Assembly (NCBI GenBank): GCA_015059955.1
Contig: SUZK01000001.1
Coordinates: 344,415 to 408,414 of the forward strand
DNA length: 64,000 bases
Source: Rikenellaceae bacterium
GTDB taxonomy: Bacteria > Bacteroidota > Bacteroidia > Bacteroidales > Rikenellaceae
Reading direction: 5' to 3'
Part shown: in pieces, positions 1-8,723 of the stretch
How positions within the stretch are numbered: the first letter of the stretch is position 1
Layout: every line of letters starts with the position of its first letter
Notes under the pieces: generated by a model
What the model was told of the DNA's origin: nothing
The model's input: the letters and a program-made list of their open reading frames with translations, nothing else
The model's database searches: none
Position numbers and translations under genes: made by a program

Positions 1-962
1 GGAGTGTCGAGCGCGATGGTGCCGAAGAGTGGTTTGAGTGTCGCGTTGAGGGTGATGCTATCATCGTTGCCATAGAGCCTAACAACGACACATCGATGCG
101 CGAGGGAGGCTTCAATGTCGTAAGTGTTAATAACTCGTTTGAGGCACGCCGTGTAACGGTTACTCAGGAGGCTGCCGAGGAGCTTATGCTCGATGTAAAT
201 GCCGAGGAGTGCTACGAGGTGGACTCCGAGGGTGGTAGCTATACCTTTGTTGTCGACTCAAATGCCGAGTGGCGCATATCGTCGAGCGAGGCTTGGGTTG
301 TGGCGAGTGCCGATATCGAGGCTCGACGTGCAACGCTTGTGATAGATGTCAACGAGGGTGATACTCAGCGTGAGGCGACCATCACCGTGGAGGTAGGCGA
401 GGGCGGCCTATATAAGGAGGCGTCGTTTACCGTTAAGCAGTATACGCGCGCCGAGAACGCATATCTCAACCTTGTGGGCAAGTGGGAGATTACCGCCTCG
501 AAGTGGTTCTACTCGCCTAACGGCTCGCTCAATAGCCTCGACTACACGCCTAACCCCTCGGACTACTATCTGATTTTTGACCTCGACGAGGGCGAGTATG
601 GCGAGACGCTCATCATGCGCGACTTCCTATATCCAGGCACCGAGCTTGAGGTGCGCTACAATGCTAAGACGGGTGGTATAATCATTCCTTTTGGCTGGAC
701 GGTACTGTCGTACGACGTATTCTTCTACGTGACGTTGCTGAACTCAACGCAGTTCTCATACGCCTCGTTGGAGGTTGAGGCAACGCCTAATGACGAGTGT
801 ACGGCGCTAACGCTCGATATGCCCACTGTCGACGGCTTCAACTATGTCGGCTTTGGTCTATGGACATACGATGAGAATGGTGGTAAGATAGCCGTAGGCT
901 CTAACTACCGACCTACGATGTTCCCTATGGGCGATATTCAATTTGTTAAAAAGAGCGAATAA
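1..962 (+). CDS. BACON-domain surface protein, 5' partial
   Basis: The reading frame is open from the left edge of the window (first whole codon at position 3), so the start and any lipoprotein signal lie outside. The first ATG inside (96) is in the middle of a domain and is not the start. Two BACON-type beta-sandwich repeats are visible: the end of one running to about base 170 (ending VTVTQ), and a full one at about 190-440 (SEGG, W-I-S-S, ending FTVKQ). About 170 residues follow that resemble a lipocalin-like or calycin-like C-terminal region (LVGKWEITASKW), but I do not recognise the family firmly. BACON domains are common in Bacteroidetes surface lipoproteins and are thought to bind carbohydrate or mucin. 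The next gene starts 2 bases after the stop, so it belongs to the operon that follows. Confidence 0.8.
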   Translation, partial: SVERDGAEEWFECRVEGDAIIVAIEPNNDTSMREGGFNVVSVNNSFEARRVTVTQEAAEELMLDVNAEECYEVDSEGGSYTFVVDSNAEWRISSSEAWVVASADIEARRATLVIDVNEGDTQREATITVEVGEGGLYKEASFTVKQYTRAENAYLNLVGKWEITASKWFYSPNGSLNSLDYTPNPSDYYLIFDLDEGEYGETLIMRDFLYPGTELEVRYNAKTGGIIIPFGWTVLSYDVFFYVTLLNSTQFSYASLEVEATPNDECTALTLDMPTVDGFNYVGFGLWTYDENGGKIAVGSNYRPTMFPMGDIQFVKKSE

Positions 963-964
963 CT

Positions 965-3900
965 ATGAGAACCCTACGATATATAACCTTTGCGTTGCTT
1001 GCAACGCTTTTTGTGGCGTGTAACGAGACAGAGATAGATAATAGGCCTCCCCAGTCGGATGGCCGCATTCAGCTTGATGTGATGTCCGATAGCAACCTCT
1101 TCGCAAATGGAGAGGATGAGTCAACCATCAGCTTTAAGAGCCGTGGTGGCGAACTTGTGCTGGATGTCGTTACCAACGTTGAGGAGTGGAACTACAATGT
1201 TGAGGGTGCATGGTTAACCGCATCTAAGGATGACCACTTCCTCTATGTGTCGGCAGATGCCAATAGCGCGGAGGAGAGTCGTGAAGCTGTGATTGAGATT
1301 ACCGCAACTGATGGTCAGCGTGGTGTGAATTGTCGCATTGCGGTGCGCCAGAATGGTGCGGGAACTCCTGAGGTGTCGCTCGTCGCAGCGGAGCACAACT
1401 TCAAGGCGCATACCGACCTTGAATATTTCGTTGACGTGGAGGCTACGACCGAGGATTGGACCTTTGAGGCCACATGTAGCTGGTTGCTTATAGAGCAGAC
1501 AGATGAGGGCTTGCGCCTTACGGCTGATGATAACAAGACAAACGCTCAGCGCTCAACCGAGATTGTTGTGCGAGCCTCGGAGGCCGAGGGCGCTGACTTT
1601 GAGACGCTCACAGTAAAGCAGGATGGCTCGGCATTTATCATTATGAGTAGCCGTAATGTGGCAACCGACGATGATGGCGGCACGAGGGAGCTTACCATCA
1701 ACTCTAACCCAGAGCTTGAGTGGAACGTAGTGAACACATCTGCCGAGTGGTTTACAATCGAGAGGCAGGAGGGTAGTGTTGCTGTGAAAGTAGAGTCTAA
1801 TGCAGGCGGTAATGAGCGTCGCGGTTCGTTCGATATCGTTGTTGGCGATGAGGATAACCATGCCGAGGCTACCATCAACGTACTTCAGATTGGGCCCGAC
1901 ACCGAGGAGCTAATATATGAGATTGAGACTACGGAGCCTAACCAGCGCATCACGGCAGCCCCATTGCTATCGCCAAGTGGTGGCGGTCAGATAAGGGTAG
2001 ACTGGGGCGATGGCTCTGATATTGAAGAGTTTGTAGAGGTGCGTGGCTACCATAACTATGCTACGCCAGGCCTATATACCATTACCATTACGGGCGAGGC
2101 TAAGTCGCTGAGGTTTGGTGCCGATGATGCTCCAACTACTGACCTTCGAAATGTAATATCGTGGGGTACACTCGGTTATACTCAGGCGACGGATATGTGT
2201 CTCGGCTGCATAAACCTTGAGTCTATACCTAACGATGTCGCTGGCTCGTTCTCGAATGTTAAGACCTTCAATGGAGCATTCTCATGTTGCGAGTCGTTGA
2301 GGGAGATTCCTCAGGGTCTGTTCCGATATGCAACGGCGGCTAAGCGCTTCGAGGATTGCTTCTCGCACTCGGCATCTATTAGCGAGATACCTGCCGACCT
2401 ATTCAAGAATTGCACCGCTGCTGAGGATATGTCGTATGCCTTCTACGCTACGGGTACGGGCGTTGTGGATACAAACCAGACACTCTCGAACTACTCATCG
2501 GTAAGCGAGCAGGTGCGCGAGGGTCGTTTGAAGAGCCTGCCAGAGGGACTTTTTGCCAACTGCCCTAATATCACGCAGCTCGACTATGTGTTTGGTGCTA
2601 CGGCTATCGAGTCGATACCAGAGGATATCTTCTCTACGGCAAGCGCCGCTACCAAGTTTACAGGTGCCTTCTCGCCTTGCGTATGCCTCAAAGAGATACC
2701 CTACGACCTTATGGCAAACGCCACTGCGGCCTTAGATATTAAGTATATGTTCGCGGGATGTTCATCTATCACCGAGATACCTTCGGGCGTCTTCCGCAAC
2801 AATGCAGCAGTGACGAACCTTGAGTATATCTTCTACAAGACGGGCGTGAGCACCTTGCAGCAGGGTATCTTCGAGGGCTTGACGGGTGCTAAGACCATCG
2901 GCGCAGTGTTCCAGGACTGTACTAACCTCACAACTATTGAGGAGGGTGTGTTCGACGGTCTAACGTCTGCTAAGTCATTCCGCTACTGCTTTGCCGATTG
3001 TACTGCTTTACGTACTATTCCTGAGGGCTTGTTGCGCGATATGACCTTGGCGTACGAGTTTACGTATATGTTCCATAATACGGCCTTGGAGTCTGTCCCT
3101 GTGGGTCTGTTTAAGGATGCCCGCGACTACTCGTCAGCCGACTTTACATATATGTTCTCTGAGTGTCCCAATTTAAAGACTGTGCCTGCTGGCCTGTTTG
3201 ATACCTTCACGAAGGTCACCTCGCCAGGCTATCGCAACCTATTCGATAGTTCGGGTGTTGAGACCATCCCTGCTGGCTTGTTTGCCAAGAGTACAGCGGT
3301 ATCAACCGGTTTTGAGAGCCTCTTTGAGAACTGCCCAGAGTTGCATACCATCGAGGGCTCTATCTTCCCCGAGAATAGCGGTGTTACATCTGTTGGCTAT
3401 ATGTTCTGCAACTGCCCAAAGCTGAAGAGTATCCCAGAGGATTTGTTCGCACCATTTGGCGAGGCAAAGCTGAAGTATACGGCAACGTTTGCCAACTGTG
3501 CATCGTTGGAGGAAATTCCCGCGAAGCTATTTGCCTCAAACACCAAGACTAAGCAGTTCTCGGAGACCTTTGCAGACTGTGTGTCGCTGAAGAGTATCCC
3601 TGCTGGCTTGTTGGATGCTTGCATAGATGTTACTACCGTTAAGGGTATGTTCCATGGATGTAGTGCATTGGAGAGTATCCCTGAGGGTCTGTTCGCAAAA
3701 AATGTGGCCATTACCTCGTTCGAGAAGAGCTTTGCCGAGTGTAAGTCGCTTAAGAGCATTCCTGCGGATCTCTTCTCGGCAATAGGCACAAAGACGTCGG
3801 CAGTAACATTCTCGCAGTGCTTTGCTGAGTGCACGTCACTTGAGAGTATACCTGTGTCGTTGTTCGATACTGTGCGTCGCATCAACTATATTGATAGTTG

Positions 3901-4108
3901 CTTTGAGGGTTGCACATCGCTTACGGGCGAGTCGCCATATACTATCATTGATGCCGAGGATGGTACTCAGACGAAGGTGCACCTCTATGAGCGTACTAAG
4001 GGTGATGACTTCCCAAATGTTCCGTCGTCAGCCTCGGCACATGAGGCGTGTTTTGCAGGGTGCACAGGCCTTACCGATTATAATGATATGCCAACAACAT
4101 GGCGTTAA
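965..4108 (+). CDS. BspA/DUF285-like repeat lipoprotein with three BACON domains
   Basis: A 1047-residue lipoprotein. The signal peptide ends in a lipobox (LFVAC, Cys19), followed by acidic residues (NETEID) like the surface-export signal of Bacteroidetes lipoproteins. Three BACON domains follow at about residues 55-129, 140-219 and 222-308. A PKD-like strand region with WGDG (347-350) and YATPGLYTITI leads into the repeat region from about 390 to 1030. The repeats are about 24-26 residues long with the pattern SIPxGLF, a hydrophobic stretch, then F..C.sL. This WGDG-then-repeat order is typical of BspA/DUF285-like adhesins of the leucine-rich type. A cell-surface binding role is inferred; the ligand is unknown. 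The gene starts 2 bases after the preceding stop and is followed by the next gene after 11 bases. Confidence 0.85.
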   Translation: MRTLRYITFALLATLFVACNETEIDNRPPQSDGRIQLDVMSDSNLFANGEDESTISFKSRGGELVLDVVTNVEEWNYNVEGAWLTASKDDHFLYVSADANSAEESREAVIEITATDGQRGVNCRIAVRQNGAGTPEVSLVAAEHNFKAHTDLEYFVDVEATTEDWTFEATCSWLLIEQTDEGLRLTADDNKTNAQRSTEIVVRASEAEGADFETLTVKQDGSAFIIMSSRNVATDDDGGTRELTINSNPELEWNVVNTSAEWFTIERQEGSVAVKVESNAGGNERRGSFDIVVGDEDNHAEATINVLQIGPDTEELIYEIETTEPNQRITAAPLLSPSGGGQIRVDWGDGSDIEEFVEVRGYHNYATPGLYTITITGEAKSLRFGADDAPTTDLRNVISWGTLGYTQATDMCLGCINLESIPNDVAGSFSNVKTFNGAFSCCESLREIPQGLFRYATAAKRFEDCFSHSASISEIPADLFKNCTAAEDMSYAFYATGTGVVDTNQTLSNYSSVSEQVREGRLKSLPEGLFANCPNITQLDYVFGATAIESIPEDIFSTASAATKFTGAFSPCVCLKEIPYDLMANATAALDIKYMFAGCSSITEIPSGVFRNNAAVTNLEYIFYKTGVSTLQQGIFEGLTGAKTIGAVFQDCTNLTTIEEGVFDGLTSAKSFRYCFADCTALRTIPEGLLRDMTLAYEFTYMFHNTALESVPVGLFKDARDYSSADFTYMFSECPNLKTVPAGLFDTFTKVTSPGYRNLFDSSGVETIPAGLFAKSTAVSTGFESLFENCPELHTIEGSIFPENSGVTSVGYMFCNCPKLKSIPEDLFAPFGEAKLKYTATFANCASLEEIPAKLFASNTKTKQFSETFADCVSLKSIPAGLLDACIDVTTVKGMFHGCSALESIPEGLFAKNVAITSFEKSFAECKSLKSIPADLFSAIGTKTSAVTFSQCFAECTSLESIPVSLFDTVRRINYIDSCFEGCTSLTGESPYTIIDAEDGTQTKVHLYERTKGDDFPNVPSSASAHEACFAGCTGLTDYNDMPTTWR

Positions 4109-4119
4109 GATATAGAACT

Positions 4120-5748
4120 ATGAAGAGAGTATTACTATATATGGCGGCCGTTATGGCTGTTGTGGGGTGTACCAACGACACCCAGGAGATTATATACCCC
4201 GAACCCGACTATGCCAATGTAGAGCTATCGTCGAAGAGTGCTATTGTGGCATCCGAGGGTGGTATAAAAGAGATATTCGTCTCAACAAACCGCACTTCGT
4301 GGAGTGTCGAGTGTGATGCCGACTGGGTAGATATGAGCATCGAGGGCAATTCGCTTACACTCTATGTCGACGAGTATAGTGAAGTGGACAACCGTATGGC
4401 CGTTATCGAGGTGGTGGCTGGCGACGACCCCGACACGGCTGTTGCGCGCTTCAAGCTGTTGCAGGTGGGCAACGCTACTTTTAACCTTTCTGCCGCTGAG
4501 TGTGCCAATAGCTATATAGCCAATACCGCTTCGTCGTATATGATTCGTGCCGATATCAAGGGTAATGGCGAGAATAGGGATAACTCGCGCTATGTGACTA
4601 CTCATGGCGTTAAGATTGAGGGTGGCTCCTATGCCGATGTCCTCTGGGAGGCGACCTACGATAGCGACAAGACGCGTAGCTGCAATATTATCGAGGGCGT
4701 GCCCTTCTACGCTGCCGATGAGGGGTATGTATGCTTCACAACGGGCGCTATCGAGGGTAACGCCGTCGTAGCTCTACGTAGTGGTGATGGTGAGATATTG
4801 TGGAGTTGGCATATATGGGTGACAGATGCCGAAATTACCGATTCGGAGGCTAATGGTCTTCAGTGGATGGACCGTAACCTCGGTGCGCTAAACAACGATA
4901 GCAACGATATTGCCAATCGCGGCATGCTCTATCAGTGGGGTCGAAAGGATCCATTCCTGCCCTCGCCAGCACCATATATCGCAATGCCTACGCATAGCTA
5001 CGACGAGGATTACAATCTCACCGAGAGCGAGGAGGAGTACTACGCTATTGAGGAGCAGTTGGTGGCAAATCGTCAGCTGTTGAATATAAATAACACGCAA
5101 GTTGGTAATGGCTTTGGCGAGTGGCGCTATGCGGGTTTCGAGGCCCCTGTGGCACTCAATGCCCCAGGTAATATCCCATACTCGGTGCAGCACCCTACGA
5201 CCTTCCTTGCTTGTCGTACCGATATACCTATCGGCGAGTACGTCTTCGACTGGTATATGCAGCAGGACTTGATGAATACGTCGGGCGTTATGATGCAGTC
5301 CGACTCCCAGCTGTGGGGCGATGCCGAGCAGGGTAGTGAGTATAAGACCATGTTCGACCCATGTCCTCCGGGCTACTGCGTGCCACCGCGTGGTGCCTTT
5401 GGTGAGATACCCTCGGAGTACGCCTGCTCGTATGTTAGCAACGAGTGGTCGAAGGAGGAGTTCGGATGGCGCTGGACAGGTGGTAATGGCGACTTCTTCC
5501 CCGCTACGGGCAACTATGATGTGTCGGGCCTTATAGGTGAAACTTCGGAGAGGATGCTCTACTGGACTGCCGAGAGCTTCGGCAATGGCACGTCGGGTTT
5601 TGGCAAGGCGGCAACTCTCTTTGTTGCCTTCAACGATGTCTACTACGGCATCTATCCACTTCTCGACCCCTCTGTTGCAGGTGCGTGGTACTCGTACGGA
5701 GCACGTGCTTCGGCAGCGGCGGTACGATGCGTAAGAGTGCAGAAATAA
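4120..5748 (+). CDS. BACON lipoprotein with Fib_succ-like C-terminal domain
   Basis: A 542-residue lipoprotein from the ATG at 4120, which gives a clean signal peptide with lipobox VVGC (Cys17). An upstream in-frame ATG at 4099 would overlap the previous gene and place seven residues before the signal, so I reject it. A BACON domain covers about residues 28-112. The C-terminal two thirds contains LQWMDRNLGA, GMLYQWGRKDPF and CPPGYCVPPRGAF and ends in AAAVRCVRVQK. These features resemble the Fibrobacter succinogenes major paralogous domain found in many Bacteroidetes surface proteins. No enzymatic function is established for that domain. It is the third gene of the lipoprotein operon. Confidence 0.8.
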   Translation: MKRVLLYMAAVMAVVGCTNDTQEIIYPEPDYANVELSSKSAIVASEGGIKEIFVSTNRTSWSVECDADWVDMSIEGNSLTLYVDEYSEVDNRMAVIEVVAGDDPDTAVARFKLLQVGNATFNLSAAECANSYIANTASSYMIRADIKGNGENRDNSRYVTTHGVKIEGGSYADVLWEATYDSDKTRSCNIIEGVPFYAADEGYVCFTTGAIEGNAVVALRSGDGEILWSWHIWVTDAEITDSEANGLQWMDRNLGALNNDSNDIANRGMLYQWGRKDPFLPSPAPYIAMPTHSYDEDYNLTESEEEYYAIEEQLVANRQLLNINNTQVGNGFGEWRYAGFEAPVALNAPGNIPYSVQHPTTFLACRTDIPIGEYVFDWYMQQDLMNTSGVMMQSDSQLWGDAEQGSEYKTMFDPCPPGYCVPPRGAFGEIPSEYACSYVSNEWSKEEFGWRWTGGNGDFFPATGNYDVSGLIGETSERMLYWTAESFGNGTSGFGKAATLFVAFNDVYYGIYPLLDPSVAGAWYSYGARASAAAVRCVRVQK

Positions 5749-5771
5749 TTAACAAACAAATATTAACCACT

Positions 5772-5918
5772 ATGAGACGAACACAAACAAATGATTACCA
5801 GGCCCCTAACATAGATGTTATGGAGCTTGAAGTAGAGCGAGGCTTTAGCGCAAGCTATGGCGACTATGGTGAACCAGGACAGGATTCTGGCTATAACGAT
5901 TATGAAGAGGACCTCTAA
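5772..5918 (+). CDS. 48-residue small protein of a Bacteroidales peptide family
   Basis: A 48-residue ORF whose ATG at 5772 lies 23 bases after the preceding stop; it ends 12 bases before the next gene. The start is chosen because the longer in-frame version (5685) would lie inside the preceding gene. The sequence has three parts: a polar start (MRRTQTNDY), a core QAPNIDVMELEVERGFSAS, and a Gly/Tyr/Asp/Glu-rich tail. Short proteins with an AP-x-(I/V)-(hydrophobic)-E-x-GF-x-x-S core are, to my recollection, common in Bacteroidales near surface lipoprotein genes, without known function. No signal peptide or cysteine is present. It could be a secreted or processed peptide, a chaperone-like partner of the pilus-like proteins, or something else. 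The placement inside the operon with conserved spacing supports it being real. Confidence 0.65.
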   Translation: MRRTQTNDYQAPNIDVMELEVERGFSASYGDYGEPGQDSGYNDYEEDL

Positions 5919-5930
5919 AATTTATTGGCT

Positions 5931-8717
5931 ATGAAGAAGTTTTTTAGATCTTTGGTGGTCGTTGCTGTAGCAGCAATAGGACTCGTTGCTTGTCAGAATG
6001 AGTTTGATGAGCCTAATGTTAATAATTCTAATTTGAGCCAGGGTGAGGTTGTCGTTAGCTTCGTTGCCGATGCGCCAACCACCCGTACGTCGGTAGATAC
6101 ATCGAGCGATGAGGCTCCTGTGTTTAGCTGGGATGAGGATGAGAAATTCGCTATCCTTGAGCAGACCGATGCACTCGCCACAGCCACTAACGTAACCTAC
6201 GAGAAGGTCGATGGCAAGGCAAATATCACTGGTGCTTTTGCCGCCAACGAGGGCAAGGGTGAGTATAAGTATGTAACTGTATATCCAGCGGAGGGTTATG
6301 TTTCGGCTGAGAGTATCGAGAGTGCAACACTATCGTTGCCCGCAAATCAGACAATGGCCGCAGCATCGTATGACCCTAATGCCGACCTTATGGTATCAAA
6401 GGTTATTGCAACCGATGCACAGCCTACCGATGCACAGCAGGTAGAGTTCACTCGCTTGGCAGCCGTTGTCAAGATGACGCTTAAGAACTTTACGCTTGAG
6501 GCAGGCGACGAGGTAGATAAGGTTATCTTCACTGCCGAGGGTAAGAGTCTTGCAGGCACAATCACTGCCGACCTTAACGCTCCTCACGAGTTTACAGTGG
6601 CTGAGGGCGTCGATAGTGTGAGTGTTGCCACTACATCGGCTGATGACATCTATTTCACCGTGTTGCCAACAGCCATCGAGACTGGCGAGAGCTACACTGT
6701 CATCGTTATCACCAATAAGAAACTCTACATTAAGCAGGGCGCCATCTCTGAGGGTAATTGCCTTACGCTTGAGGCAGGCATGGTTAACCGCTTTGGCGTG
6801 AATATGATGGGTGTTGAGGGTAGTGATAAGTGGACACTTGTTAAGGATGCCTCTACTCTAAAGGAGGGTGACATCATCACCTTCGTAGCTAAGGATTACG
6901 ACAAGGCAATCAGCACAAAGCTCTATAGCAACGCATCTGAGACCTCTACATCGGCACGCCGTGATGCGGTGGATGTATCAAAGTTTGAGAACTATCTGAT
7001 TGCTAATGAGGGCGTTCAGCCATTTACATTGGTGACCGGCGCTTCGGAGGGTACATTCTCGTTCTACGACGCAGCGCGTGAGAAGTTCCTCGTATCGAAC
7101 AACAAGTCTTCTCGTTATCTTATCAATCAGGAGTATATTGATGCTAACACCTCATTTGCTATCACTATCAATGCTGAGGATGGCGATGCTACTGTAAAGA
7201 ATACCGAGGGCGATTATGAAGGTAATATGATTCGCTACTACAACTCATCGAAGTATTTCTATAGTGGCACAAGTACTAATCAGGCAATATGTGTCTATAA
7301 GCTCGAGGGTGGCGTAGGTACCATCCCTGTAGTTAAGGCTGTCGTTACCGTCCCAGAAGCAGGTGAGCATGTTGTTATCGCTGAGGAGGGAGCTGTGGAG
7401 GCGACGCCTATCAACGATGTGGTATTCAACTACGTTGGCGCGTGGACAATCTCGGCTAAGGCTGAGGCTGAGTGGTTGAAAGTGGCCTACGATGCAGCGA
7501 ACAACTGCCTCACATATACTTCTGAGGTTAATACGGGTGCTAAGCGTGAGACCTCGGTAACCATCACTGCTTCTATGGAGGGTCAGGAGTCGCTCACTTG
7601 GTCGTTCAACGTAATCCAGAAGGGGGTTCCTCAGGATATCACTATTGCTGAGTTCATTAAGTTGGCTAAGGATGAGAACTCTACATATAAGCTTACAGGT
7701 CGTATTACCGAGATGGCCACATCAAGTAGTGGTACATTTAAGCTTGCTGATAGCGAGGGTAATATTGCCACCATAACCTACCTCTACACCGATGATGGTG
7801 TTAAGGTATATGGTGATACCGATATTGGTGTTGCTGTGGGTGATGTTATGACCGTTACGACTGTGCCTGTTGGCTCTGCTAAGGGTGGTAATAGCTCGCA
7901 TTACTCAATCTATAAGGGTCACTATGGTTTTGAAACCACTTTGGGCCTTGCTGCTGATTATACTGGTGGTAGCGTTGAGATTACTGTTGCGACATATAGC
8001 AATGGTTTTATTACCCTTCCTGAGGCAGTTACTGCCACTATGACCGAGAGCGACTTTGCGGAGTTGTCATACTCGGGTGGTGACACAGCTACCGTAACCT
8101 TCACTTCGGAGAATACAACATCAGAGGCTCGTGAGGTAGAGGTGACCTTCACTTATGGCTTGACCTCTGTTACTGTAATTGTTCAGCAGGGCATCAATCC
8201 AGCCAATAAGCTTGGTTACGAGCTTGTTACTGACGCTTCGACACTTGCTGTGGAGGATGAGGTTATTATTGTTGCAGTTGGTAGTGATAAAGCCTTGGGT
8301 TGCTATACAGGTTCATCTACTATAACTGGTGTTTCTACCCTCCCTGCTGTTGACATCGTGAAGTCAGGCAAAGTAATCTATGACGTTGAGGAGGCGGGCG
8401 TGATGCTTCTTACGCTCAAGGCGGGTATAAACGATGGTGAGTTTGCATTCCAGTTTACTCATAAGGATTCGAACTACTACCTTAATGCTCCATCATCAGG
8501 CCTAAAGGGTCGTGCAGCAAGTAGCGGTGCTAACAACTCTACATCGTATGCTATAACTATTGATGCAGCAACAGGTGTAGCAACTGTTCAGAGTACATAC
8601 CCACGTATCGTTAAGTTTAACAGTAAGACAGGCACGAACTTTACTGCCTTCAAGCTTGACGCCGAGGGCGCTACGTTGGATGGTAACAACATCGCTATCT
8701 ACAAAAAGCAGAAGTAA
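5931..8717 (+). CDS. Fimbrillin-like lipoprotein with BACON and OB-like domains
   Basis: A 928-residue lipoprotein with lipobox GLVAC (Cys21). The ATG at 5931 is used because a TTG six bases earlier adds nothing to the signal peptide. Residues about 40-300 look like a fimbrillin/Mfa-type N-terminal domain (PTTRTSVD, FSWDEDEKFAI), the fold used for Bacteroidales pilus subunits and tip adhesins. Two copies of a domain starting (W/Y)-x-LV-x-DASTL occur at about 303-465 and 765-928, an internal duplication. Between them are BACON-like repeats (about 475-575 and 675-760) and an OB-fold-like segment (about 577-660; ITIAEFIKLAKDE, YKLTGRI). A surface or pilus-tip adhesin is inferred. It is the fifth gene of the operon. 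Confidence 0.8.
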   Translation: MKKFFRSLVVVAVAAIGLVACQNEFDEPNVNNSNLSQGEVVVSFVADAPTTRTSVDTSSDEAPVFSWDEDEKFAILEQTDALATATNVTYEKVDGKANITGAFAANEGKGEYKYVTVYPAEGYVSAESIESATLSLPANQTMAAASYDPNADLMVSKVIATDAQPTDAQQVEFTRLAAVVKMTLKNFTLEAGDEVDKVIFTAEGKSLAGTITADLNAPHEFTVAEGVDSVSVATTSADDIYFTVLPTAIETGESYTVIVITNKKLYIKQGAISEGNCLTLEAGMVNRFGVNMMGVEGSDKWTLVKDASTLKEGDIITFVAKDYDKAISTKLYSNASETSTSARRDAVDVSKFENYLIANEGVQPFTLVTGASEGTFSFYDAAREKFLVSNNKSSRYLINQEYIDANTSFAITINAEDGDATVKNTEGDYEGNMIRYYNSSKYFYSGTSTNQAICVYKLEGGVGTIPVVKAVVTVPEAGEHVVIAEEGAVEATPINDVVFNYVGAWTISAKAEAEWLKVAYDAANNCLTYTSEVNTGAKRETSVTITASMEGQESLTWSFNVIQKGVPQDITIAEFIKLAKDENSTYKLTGRITEMATSSSGTFKLADSEGNIATITYLYTDDGVKVYGDTDIGVAVGDVMTVTTVPVGSAKGGNSSHYSIYKGHYGFETTLGLAADYTGGSVEITVATYSNGFITLPEAVTATMTESDFAELSYSGGDTATVTFTSENTTSEAREVEVTFTYGLTSVTVIVQQGINPANKLGYELVTDASTLAVEDEVIIVAVGSDKALGCYTGSSTITGVSTLPAVDIVKSGKVIYDVEEAGVMLLTLKAGINDGEFAFQFTHKDSNYYLNAPSSGLKGRAASSGANNSTSYAITIDAATGVATVQSTYPRIVKFNSKTGTNFTAFKLDAEGATLDGNNIAIYKKQK

Positions 8718-8723
8718 TAGAGT

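Noticed and set aside
2200..4080. Periodic repeats as a possible CRISPR or tandem DNA array
   Set aside because: The period reflects coding repeats (about 24-26 residues) of the BspA-like protein, with divergent DNA; there are no identical repeats with unique spacers.
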